DNA from: Bacteroidales bacterium
Lineage (GTDB): Bacteria > Bacteroidota > Bacteroidia > Bacteroidales > UBA932
DNA length: 64,000 nt
NCBI GenBank assembly: GCA_012728975.1
Contig: JAAYDZ010000074.1
Location: 1 to 64,000 of the forward strand
Direction of reading: 5' to 3'
This document shows, in pieces, positions 41,869 to 50,624 of the stretch. The notes below the pieces were generated by a model that was given only the letters and a program-made list of their open reading frames with translations, had not been told where the DNA came from and did no database searches. Positions within the stretch are counted from its first letter, which is position 1. Every line of letters starts with the position of its first letter. A program made the position numbers and the translations under genes.

Positions 41869-43869
41869 CTACTCGTCACTCTTACAATATTTCTGAATAA
41901 CGCTGTAGGCATCCTGAATACCCAGTTCCCCTGCCATACTAAGATCCATACACCCCTTCTCTTTGTCTTTAAGGTATATCAGCACCAGACCACGGTTGTA
42001 ATAGGCTTCACCTATATTAGGATAGATCTCCAATGCTTTGGTATATTGTACTATAGACTCGGGAAGGTCATCAGAGAGGCAGTAGAGATTGCCGAGATTG
42101 TAGTAAATGTAGGGGAATGAGGGATCTATCGAAGCCGCCTTTTTCATATCGTGAATAGCGGGTGTATAGTCGTATGTGTGACGAACCTGCTCCTGTACCC
42201 TCGTCTTGACAGTATTGTCATTGTCAAGCGTAAGCACAGGTACGTTATTTTCTATAGATGAGATGAAATCTATCATTTCCGCCTGAAGGGCACCTCTGTT
42301 AATGTAGTAAAAGATATTTTCGGGACTCTTTGAAATAGCTTCGTCATAGCAAACCATTGCAGTATTAAACTGTTTATTGTCCGTCTCGAGCAATGCCTTG
42401 GCAAAGAGATTTATGTCATTACGGTCAACGCGGAGCAGACGATTGACCTCTTCGCGAATATTTTGGGAGTCAGGAAGGTAGCCTCCTTTTGATGATTCGA
42501 ATTTGACAGCAATAGGAGATGCACTGATAAAACTGTCAAGCGATGCATCATCAAACCTGCGGTTGATAAGAATATTGCCTTCCTGGCGGATATCATCAGG
42601 TGTCACAGCAGCAAACTTATAGAGAGGTTTGAGCCGGATATCCACATCTCTATACTGTAACAGTTCGTTATCAAAATCCTTCTTGGCAAAGTCCGCATCA
42701 AGTGCCAGCAGGTGATCGTATTTCCGCGTGGTATCTGCAAAGGCAGCATATCCAGTAGAGTCCGAGGTCTGTGCACGATATTCTTCAATTTTCCTTTGTG
42801 CAATTTCGTAATCCTGTCGCGAGGAATTGTACTGCCCAAGCTGGCTCTTGGCATAGGCTCGGTTCATATAGGCTTTCGCAAAGTCCGGATAGAGGTTTAT
42901 GGCTTTTGAGTAGTCATCCATCGCATCACGGTAACGGCCCATTTCCATAAAGACGGCAGCGCGATTGAAATAGGCCAGCACGTTATTCGGATTGATAGCC
43001 AACACTCTGTCGTAGTCATCGAGTGCTCTGCGATAATCTCCTACCTGAGCTCGGATAATAGCCCTGTTATAAAGGGTAAGAGCATTGCCAGGCTCCTGTT
43101 CCAGCACCTTGTCCAAGTCAGCCAACGCTCCTTCAATATCCTTCATTTCGTGTCTGATTATTGCTCTGTTGAAGTATGCGAAGGTATTTGCAGTATCAAG
43201 TTTCAGTGCGATATTCAGATCTTCAAGAGCAGGTTCCAGCTCATTTCGGAGCGCATAAATTCTGGATCTGCGCACATAGGCTTCGGGGTCGTATCGATCT
43301 ATGGAGATAGCTTTATTGTAGTCATCCAGGGCCTTCGTTGTGTCTCCCAGATAGAGGTAGGAAGCACCCCTGTTCAGATAGGCATTGCTTTCACGGGGCT
43401 CTTTTTTGATGAACATATTGAAGTCTTTGACCGCTTTCTCGAACTGCTGCGAAAGAAAGTAGGTAACCCCTCTGCTGAAATAGAGGCCGGTATAGCCAGG
43501 ACGCAAGTCCACAGCCTCCTCAAGGTCTTTGAGCGCAAGATCATACTTGCCTATCCTGCTAAGGGTAATGGCACGGTAGTGGTAAGCAGGAGTATATATG
43601 GGATTAAAGTGGATAGTCCTGTCGAAGTCCATCTGAGCCCCTACAAGGTCGCCGAGATTGTATTTTGCAATCCCCCTAAAGAAATAGGCTTCAAAGATGG
43701 TGCTGTCAAGACGTGACAAGATATTAAAACTCTCTATAGCGTGGGAGTACCGGCCTTCAATCAATGCCTGTCTCCCCCTGTAGTAAAAATGATCAAGATC
43801 ATACTGACACCAACCTGACAGAGCGGTGATGAAAATAAAGAGAGAGATGAAAACGGCTTTTTTGAACAT
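41869..43869 (-). CDS. Tetratricopeptide repeat protein (exported)
   Basis: 666 aa; repeated AYFNRAxxxxxxGxxxxAxxDYxxAIxLxP units. Confidence 0.88.
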   Translation of the reverse strand: MFKKAVFISLFIFITALSGWCQYDLDHFYYRGRQALIEGRYSHAIESFNILSRLDSTIFEAYFFRGIAKYNLGDLVGAQMDFDRTIHFNPIYTPAYHYRAITLSRIGKYDLALKDLEEAVDLRPGYTGLYFSRGVTYFLSQQFEKAVKDFNMFIKKEPRESNAYLNRGASYLYLGDTTKALDDYNKAISIDRYDPEAYVRRSRIYALRNELEPALEDLNIALKLDTANTFAYFNRAIIRHEMKDIEGALADLDKVLEQEPGNALTLYNRAIIRAQVGDYRRALDDYDRVLAINPNNVLAYFNRAAVFMEMGRYRDAMDDYSKAINLYPDFAKAYMNRAYAKSQLGQYNSSRQDYEIAQRKIEEYRAQTSDSTGYAAFADTTRKYDHLLALDADFAKKDFDNELLQYRDVDIRLKPLYKFAAVTPDDIRQEGNILINRRFDDASLDSFISASPIAVKFESSKGGYLPDSQNIREEVNRLLRVDRNDINLFAKALLETDNKQFNTAMVCYDEAISKSPENIFYYINRGALQAEMIDFISSIENNVPVLTLDNDNTVKTRVQEQVRHTYDYTPAIHDMKKAASIDPSFPYIYYNLGNLYCLSDDLPESIVQYTKALEIYPNIGEAYYNRGLVLIYLKDKEKGCMDLSMAGELGIQDAYSVIQKYCKSDE

Positions 43870-43891
43870 ATTGACAAAAATAGTACTTTTG
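43861..43891 (+). promoter_or_regulatory. Bacteroidetes-type promoter
   Basis: TTTG (43861-43864) - 19 nt - TACTTTTG (43884-43891), upstream of the ATG at 43912; overlaps the start of the divergent TPR gene. Confidence 0.65.
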
Positions 43892-43911
43892 CACTTTGCT
43901 TTGACAAATTA

Positions 43912-44853
43912 ATGAAAAAAATTGCACTATATACGTTATTTATGCTTACGGCATTACCACTATTTGCACAAATAACGAACAAATACGAACAAAAGCTATA
44001 CCGTGGCAAACAGCAAGAGATACTCTCTCATATCGCTGATGATATGGCAAAAGGGCGGGCGACTGGCACAATCGGCAAGCAGGCAATCGAGCAGTATATA
44101 GTCCGCAGGTTTCAAGAGTATGGTCTTAAGCCCTTTAACTGGCACTACATTCAAAGTTCCAGATGCAACGACTCTTTAATAGCAAGAAATGTAGTCGGAG
44201 TAATCCCTGCCACCGTTCCAACAGACAAATACGTAATAGTAGGAGCTCATTATGACCACATAGGTGAGATCAACGGCAATATTTACAACGGGGCTGATGA
44301 CAACGCTTCGGGCGTAACTGCCCTTATCAACCTTGCCGAAATGTTCTCCGAGATGAAGAAAGATGGCAAGGGTCCCGGCAAAAATATTGTTTTGGTAGCG
44401 TTTGACGGCAAAGAGTTCAATATGTGCGGCTCAGAGCATTTCGTCAAAAATCTACCCTTTCCGGCACGCAATATAACCTGTATGGTAAATCTTGATATGA
44501 TTGGCACCGATCTAGAACCGGTGGGATTCAGACGTGACTATCTAATCGTACTTGGAGAAGAGCGCCTTGACACCAAGTACCGAGGCATTTTAAGCTATCT
44601 GAGCCGAAGAAAGAACTACGAGATGGACCTTGACCTGACATTTTATGGCAGCAAAGACTTTACAAAGATTTTCTACAGAATGAGTGATCAGTACTCTTTT
44701 GCCAAAGCGGGAATTCCGGCCCTGCTCTTTACAAGTGGCATTCATCAACATACCTACAAGCCATCTGATAACCCTAGTATCATAAACTACGACTTGTTGA
44801 GAAAACGTACTTTGTTGATCTTCAATTTCCTCTTCAGAGTATGTGAATACTGA
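43912..44853 (+). CDS. M28 family metallopeptidase
   Basis: VIVGAHYDHIG; YNGADDNASGVTALINLAEMF; VAFDGKEFNMCGSEHFV. Confidence 0.88.
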   Translation: MKKIALYTLFMLTALPLFAQITNKYEQKLYRGKQQEILSHIADDMAKGRATGTIGKQAIEQYIVRRFQEYGLKPFNWHYIQSSRCNDSLIARNVVGVIPATVPTDKYVIVGAHYDHIGEINGNIYNGADDNASGVTALINLAEMFSEMKKDGKGPGKNIVLVAFDGKEFNMCGSEHFVKNLPFPARNITCMVNLDMIGTDLEPVGFRRDYLIVLGEERLDTKYRGILSYLSRRKNYEMDLDLTFYGSKDFTKIFYRMSDQYSFAKAGIPALLFTSGIHQHTYKPSDNPSIINYDLLRKRTLLIFNFLFRVCEY

Positions 44854-44928
44854 TTCCAATATTTGGGGATTATTCACTATATTTGTTATTTGTAACACAC
44901 GATACCTATCGTGAAGACATTTTATACA

Positions 44929-46446
44929 ATGAAATATTTTAAAATCACTCTAGCGGCTATCGCCGCCTTGTTTATCTCTCAAACCTTATCGGCTCAAGTA
45001 CCACTGAAAATCGTCATTGGAGGTCAGGACACAGCTTACAACCCAAAACACACCATTGTGTGCATCACAGACCCGGGAAATGTCGCCGCCATCAATGAAA
45101 ACCAATTGAAAGTATACCGCACCGGCGCTTTCGGTACGGAAATAGACCTCAGGCGTGGCAACAACAAGATTGAAATAACACTATTCAAAGGCAAAAACAG
45201 ACGCATTGAAACCCTCAATGTCTATTACGATCCAAATGCCAAAAGACCGGTACCTCCCGAACCTAAAATGACGCTGGAAGAGGCCAAGGCACTTTTGGAA
45301 AAATCACAATACAAGGAAGAGCTTTTCTACGGTATCTCCCTTGACGGGACATATTTACAGTTTGGTGACGGTGATGATCGTCTTGGCGCTTCTAAAATGG
45401 GATATGTTGATTCGGGAATAGTATTCAAGGTGGTTGCATCAGTCAATGATCTCTACAAAGTACAACTTTCACAGAATAAATTCGCATACATTCCTCAGGA
45501 ATATCTCGAAAAAACCGACGAAAGGACTTCACAGGTCAACACCGGCAGCTGGAGCGTCACAAACCTCGGCAAGGCTGATAGAGTGAGCATATCTTTACCA
45601 AAACGTCTCCCCTATGTATCCTGGACACAACTTGACCCCACCACTATCTGTATCGATATCTTTGGGGCCACCAACAACAGCAACTGGATAACCCAGCACA
45701 GAGGTCTTCAGATGATCTCCTATGTGGATTACAGACAGGTGGATAGCGATGTCTTCAGGGTAATTCTCCGCCTCAAACATAAATATTGCTGGGGTTATAA
45801 AATAGGATATAATGGAAACAATCTGGTCATCGATGTGCGTCATACCCCTACACTCTCACTTAACGGGCTGAGAGTGGGCCTTGATGCCGGCCACGGTGGT
45901 TCATCTCTAGGCGCTGTAAGTATTACCGGAATCCGGGAAAAAGATGTCAACCTTGATATTGTGAATATGCTCAAAAGAGCTCTTGAAGCCAAAGGCGCAA
46001 CAGTCGTGCTTAGCAGGAGCGGCGATTATGATATATCTATGAGTGAAAGAAAACGCATCTTCAATGAAAACAATGTCCACATAGCACTCTCTATCCACAA
46101 TAATGCCGGAGGATCACCGGTCAATCCTATGGGATCGAGCACCTACTACAAGCACATTACCAACCGCGACTTTGCCGAAACAATGCTGGAGAGACTTCTT
46201 GAACTTGGAGTGCCAAACTTCGGACTCGTGGGCAACTTCAACTTCTCGTTGACAGCACCAACAGAATACCCTGTGGTGTTGCTTGAACTCCTCTTTATGA
46301 GCAGTATATGGGATGAAGACAAGCTCATCGATCCTGACTTTCAGAAGAAAATGGTAAACAATATTGTGCTCGGCCTTGAGGATTATCTCGAAAAGGCAGA
46401 TGCATCCATCGAAGAGCCCGTCGCTAAAAAGAAGAAAAAAAGATAG
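44929..46446 (+). CDS. N-acetylmuramoyl-L-alanine amidase (Amidase_3)
   Basis: LRVGLDAGHGGSSLGAVSITGIREKDVNLDI; ALSIHNNAGG; VLLELLFMSSIWDE. Start moved to 44929. Confidence 0.88.
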   Translation: MKYFKITLAAIAALFISQTLSAQVPLKIVIGGQDTAYNPKHTIVCITDPGNVAAINENQLKVYRTGAFGTEIDLRRGNNKIEITLFKGKNRRIETLNVYYDPNAKRPVPPEPKMTLEEAKALLEKSQYKEELFYGISLDGTYLQFGDGDDRLGASKMGYVDSGIVFKVVASVNDLYKVQLSQNKFAYIPQEYLEKTDERTSQVNTGSWSVTNLGKADRVSISLPKRLPYVSWTQLDPTTICIDIFGATNNSNWITQHRGLQMISYVDYRQVDSDVFRVILRLKHKYCWGYKIGYNGNNLVIDVRHTPTLSLNGLRVGLDAGHGGSSLGAVSITGIREKDVNLDIVNMLKRALEAKGATVVLSRSGDYDISMSERKRIFNENNVHIALSIHNNAGGSPVNPMGSSTYYKHITNRDFAETMLERLLELGVPNFGLVGNFNFSLTAPTEYPVVLLELLFMSSIWDEDKLIDPDFQKKMVNNIVLGLEDYLEKADASIEEPVAKKKKKR

Positions 46447-46460
46447 AATAAAATAAACTA

Positions 46461-48452
46461 ATGGAGTTCAGGCTCAGTTCGTCATACAAACCTACAGGTG
46501 ACCAGCCGGAAGCTATAGAACAGATCTGCAATTCAATAAGGGAAGGCACAAAGGCCACAACACTTATGGGTGTTACAGGATCCGGCAAAACCTTCACTAT
46601 GGCCAATGTTATAGAACGCCTCCAGCGGCCGACACTTATCCTGAGCCACAACAAGACACTAGCCGCCCAACTCTATGGCGAGTTTAAATCATTCTTCCCT
46701 GACAACGCGGTGGAATATTTCGTATCATACTACGATTACTATCAACCGGAGGCCTATCTGCCAACGACCGATACATATATCGAGAAGGACCTGAGCATCA
46801 ACGACGAAATTGAAAAACTCCGTTTGAGCACCTCCTCGTCCCTTCTTTCCGGACGGAGGGACATCGTTGTCGTCTCCTCCGTATCCTGTCTCTATGGCAT
46901 CGGAAATCCCGAGGATTTTCATAGTACCACCGTCCATATCAAGAGAGGAGAATTGTTTAGCAGACAACAGTTCCTGTATAAGCTGGTTGACGCTCTTTAT
47001 TCACGTAATGAAATTGAGTTTAACAGAGGCAATTTCAGGGTAAAAGGAGAGTGCGTGGAGATATTTCCCGCTTATGGCGACATCTCATTCAGGGTACTCT
47101 TTTTCGGTGATGAGATTGAGAGTATTGAGATGACCGACCCCTTAAGCGGTGCCACGCTGGAGTATTTAAATGAATTATCCATCTTCCCGGCTAATAATTT
47201 CGTCACCACCAAGGAACGTATCCGCAGTGCGATTCACAATATCCAGGACGATATGATGGCGCAGTACAACTATTTCAGGGAGATTGGTAAGCATCTGGAA
47301 GCAAAAAGGCTCAAAAGTCGTGTAGAGTATGATTTGGAGATGATTAAAGAGATCGGCTATTGTCCGGGTATCGAAAACTATTCGAGATATTTCGACGGCC
47401 GCAAGGCAGGTGAAAGACCCTTTTGCCTGATAGATTACTTCCCGGAGGATTTTCTTACGTTTATAGATGAGAGTCACGTCACGCTGCCCCAGGTGAGGGC
47501 TATGTATGGTGGCGACCGTTCCCGTAAGGAGACTCTTGTGGAGTATGGATTCCGTCTTCCGGCAGCTGCCGATAACCGTCCTTTGAAATTCGATGAGTTT
47601 GAGTCCCTCATAGGTCAGCGGCTCTTCGTAAGCGCAACGCCCGGAGAATACGAATTGGAAGCCTCAGGGGGTGTGATTGTGGAGCAGATAGTGCGTCCCA
47701 CAGGACTCCTGGATCCTCCGATCGAGGTCCGCCCCATAGCCAATCAGGTGGACGACCTGCTGGAGGAGATAGAAATACGTGCGGAGCACGATGAGAGGGT
47801 GCTTGTTACAACTCTAACCAAAAGGATGGCCGAGGAACTCGAGAAGTATCTGACCAAAGCCTCCGTAAGAGCGCGCTATATTCACTCGGATGTAGATACA
47901 CTGGAAAGAGTTGAGATTATTGAGGATTTCAAGGAAGGCAGGTTTGATGTATTGGTGGGAGTAAACCTGCTGCGTGAAGGCCTAGATATACCTTCAGTAT
48001 CGCTGGTTGCTATACTGGATGCCGACAAAGAGGGATTTCTCCGCTCCGGAAGAGCCCTTACACAGACTGCAGGCAGGGCAGCGCGCAACCTTAACGGCAA
48101 GGTGATAATGTATGCCGACACCATTACCCGTTCTATGAAAGAAACAATGGATGAAACTGAGAGACGCAGGGCCAAACAAGAGGCCTACAACAGAGCTAAC
48201 AATATTACTCCCACACAAGTGGCGGTCTCTGCAAGGAGTGTTCTATCAAAAAGCACATATCAGGCAGAAGAGGAGGCAGAAGTGCGAATGCTTTCAGAGG
48301 ATCCTGTCATCAGCAAGATGTCTCCGGCAGAGCTGATGCACGCAGTAGAGGCTGCTAAAAAGAAGATGGAAGAATCTGCAGCTGAATTGGATTTCATACT
48401 CGCCGCAAAATACAGGGATGAGATGAATTCCCTTAAAAAATTATTGAAATAA
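46461..48452 (+). CDS. uvrB: Excinuclease ABC subunit B
   Basis: TLMGVTGSGKTFTMANVI; YYDYYQPEAYLPTTDTYIEKD; VGVNLLREGLDIPSVSLVAILDADKEGFLRS. Confidence 0.97.
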   Translation: MEFRLSSSYKPTGDQPEAIEQICNSIREGTKATTLMGVTGSGKTFTMANVIERLQRPTLILSHNKTLAAQLYGEFKSFFPDNAVEYFVSYYDYYQPEAYLPTTDTYIEKDLSINDEIEKLRLSTSSSLLSGRRDIVVVSSVSCLYGIGNPEDFHSTTVHIKRGELFSRQQFLYKLVDALYSRNEIEFNRGNFRVKGECVEIFPAYGDISFRVLFFGDEIESIEMTDPLSGATLEYLNELSIFPANNFVTTKERIRSAIHNIQDDMMAQYNYFREIGKHLEAKRLKSRVEYDLEMIKEIGYCPGIENYSRYFDGRKAGERPFCLIDYFPEDFLTFIDESHVTLPQVRAMYGGDRSRKETLVEYGFRLPAAADNRPLKFDEFESLIGQRLFVSATPGEYELEASGGVIVEQIVRPTGLLDPPIEVRPIANQVDDLLEEIEIRAEHDERVLVTTLTKRMAEELEKYLTKASVRARYIHSDVDTLERVEIIEDFKEGRFDVLVGVNLLREGLDIPSVSLVAILDADKEGFLRSGRALTQTAGRAARNLNGKVIMYADTITRSMKETMDETERRRAKQEAYNRANNITPTQVAVSARSVLSKSTYQAEEEAEVRMLSEDPVISKMSPAELMHAVEAAKKKMEESAAELDFILAAKYRDEMNSLKKLLK

Positions 48453-48461
48453 CAAATAACC

Positions 48462-50615
48462 ATGATTCCCGAAACAATTGAAAACATAATCCGAAACTAC
48501 AATGAAGAGGATGCTGCAATGGTTATACGTGCCTATGGCATAGCTGAATCTGAACTGAAAGACAAAACACGTGGCAACAACAGGCCCTTTATCGAACACC
48601 CTCTTGGAGTGGTGTCAATCATTTCGGATATGGGCCTTATGGCAGATTCCGTAACAGCCGTATTATTGCACGAGGCCAATCGTTTTAAGGCAGAAACCCC
48701 ATCTGAACTCAACAAGACGGCACTTTTCAATAGTTTCAAATCTAATTTCCCGAAGGAAATCATAGAGATCGTGTCAGGCCTGAACAACATAGCTTCTATA
48801 AAGCTTCAGGAGACTAACCTTGATGCCGAACGCTATCGCAAACTCATCGTATCTTATTCCAGCGACCCGAGAGTAATCCTTATCAAACTCGCAGACCGTG
48901 TGGAAGTGATGCGCAACCTCGACATTTTGCCCGCTTCCAAACATAAGTCCAAGATAATGGAGACTATGTTGCTCTATATACCGCTAGCCCACCAGCTGGG
49001 GCTATACCTTATAAAAAGCGAGCTCGAAGACCTTTTTCTAAAATATGCGGAACCGGAGCAGTATCGTGCTATCACCAACAATCTCAAGGCCACCGAAAGG
49101 GACCGCAATCTGTTGGTAAGCCGCTTTGTCAACCCTCTAAAAGATACACTTAGCCGTAACGGCATCGAATATACCCTAAAGGCACGCACCAAGAGTGCAT
49201 ACTCTATCTGGAAAAAGATGCAAACCCAGAAGGTACCCTTCGAGAAAATTCATGATGTGTTTGCCATCAGATTTATCATAGAGTCACCTCCCGACAGGGA
49301 AAAGGAGCATGAACTATGCTGGAAGGTCTATTCTCTCGTGACCGAAAAATACCAGCCTGACCCCTCACGCCTACGCGACTGGATTACAATACCAAAGGAG
49401 AATGGCTACGAATCCCTTCACACAACTGTACAGTACAGGGAGGGTGTCACAATTGAAGTGCAGATACGCACCGTAAGAATGGATTATGAGGCGGAACATG
49501 GTCACGCATCGCACTGGTCATACAAAGGTATAAAGAGCGAAAGCGGTATAAGCACCTGGCTGGACAGAGTGCGAACTATTATGCAGGATGGTAATGACAT
49601 GCAGCAATATAATCAGGTTTCACCTATCCTGCTTAACGAGATTTTCGTCTTCACTCCCACAGGAGACCTTAGACAACTCCCGGAAGGGGCAACCGTGTTG
49701 GATTTTGCATTTGATATACACACCAATCTCGGCACAAAATGCTCGGGAGGTCGAATCAACGGTAAAATGGTCCCCATAAAAGAGAAACTCAAGACCGGTG
49801 ATGTGGTAGAGATATTAAGTAACAAGAACCAAAAACCCACCGCTGACTGGCTCAATATAGTCGTCACTTCCAAAGCACGGAGCAAAATCAAACAGAGACT
49901 CAAGGAGGAGGAGAACAAGAGAGCATCTTTAGGAAAAGAAATTTTCGACAGGAGACTCAAAAACTGGAAAATCGAAATAAATGACGAAATACTCCACACC
50001 TTAATCAGGAAATATAAATATAAAACCATAAAAGAGTTTTATAGCGCCATCGGAGACGAAACCATCAATATGATGGAAGTAAAGGAATTCCTTTCCGATG
50101 ACAAGAGGCAGGAAAAGTTACCCGATACTCTTGAAAAGGTAAGCAGGAGCAGTACGAAAGAGGAGTCTACCGACTATCTCGTTATTGACGGCAAGCTCGG
50201 AAATGTGGATTACAGGATGGCAAAGTGTTGTAATCCTATTTTCGGAGATGACGTATTCGGCTTCGTAACCATCAGGGAAGGTATTAAGATCCATCGCATT
50301 TCCTGCCCCAACGCTGCACGCTTGATAGAGGCATACCCCTATAGGATCCAGAAGGTAAAATGGAGGGAAAACATCAATAAAGGGAGCTTCCAGGTAACAT
50401 TACGCATAATGGCTTACGGTGATTTCGCCACCACAAACAATGTAATAACAACCGTAAATTTGTTCAAAGCCTCCATACGCTCTTTCAATGTCAATGAAAA
50501 GAGAGGAGAATTCGAAATAATGATGCAACTTTATGTCCCCAATAATCTCGAACTCGACAAGATAATAGCATCACTCAAGAAGCTTGGGTATGTAAGACAA
50601 GTAACACGGCTATAA
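48462..50615 (+). CDS. RelA/SpoT homolog ((p)ppGpp synthetase), HD hydrolase site apparently degenerate
   Basis: Synthetase RLRDWITIPKENGYESLHTTVQ...EVQIRT; TGS domain EIFVFTPTGDLRQLPEGATVLDFAFDIHTNLG; ACT-like C-terminus; HD region reads LLHEANRF. Confidence 0.88.
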   Translation: MIPETIENIIRNYNEEDAAMVIRAYGIAESELKDKTRGNNRPFIEHPLGVVSIISDMGLMADSVTAVLLHEANRFKAETPSELNKTALFNSFKSNFPKEIIEIVSGLNNIASIKLQETNLDAERYRKLIVSYSSDPRVILIKLADRVEVMRNLDILPASKHKSKIMETMLLYIPLAHQLGLYLIKSELEDLFLKYAEPEQYRAITNNLKATERDRNLLVSRFVNPLKDTLSRNGIEYTLKARTKSAYSIWKKMQTQKVPFEKIHDVFAIRFIIESPPDREKEHELCWKVYSLVTEKYQPDPSRLRDWITIPKENGYESLHTTVQYREGVTIEVQIRTVRMDYEAEHGHASHWSYKGIKSESGISTWLDRVRTIMQDGNDMQQYNQVSPILLNEIFVFTPTGDLRQLPEGATVLDFAFDIHTNLGTKCSGGRINGKMVPIKEKLKTGDVVEILSNKNQKPTADWLNIVVTSKARSKIKQRLKEEENKRASLGKEIFDRRLKNWKIEINDEILHTLIRKYKYKTIKEFYSAIGDETINMMEVKEFLSDDKRQEKLPDTLEKVSRSSTKEESTDYLVIDGKLGNVDYRMAKCCNPIFGDDVFGFVTIREGIKIHRISCPNAARLIEAYPYRIQKVKWRENINKGSFQVTLRIMAYGDFATTNNVITTVNLFKASIRSFNVNEKRGEFEIMMQLYVPNNLELDKIIASLKKLGYVRQVTRL

Positions 50616-50624
50616 TACTGCAGA

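Noticed and set aside
43150-43716. 188-aa plus-strand ORF antisense to the TPR gene
   Set aside because: Repeats of the TPR gene produce a periodic shadow ORF; no independent coding evidence
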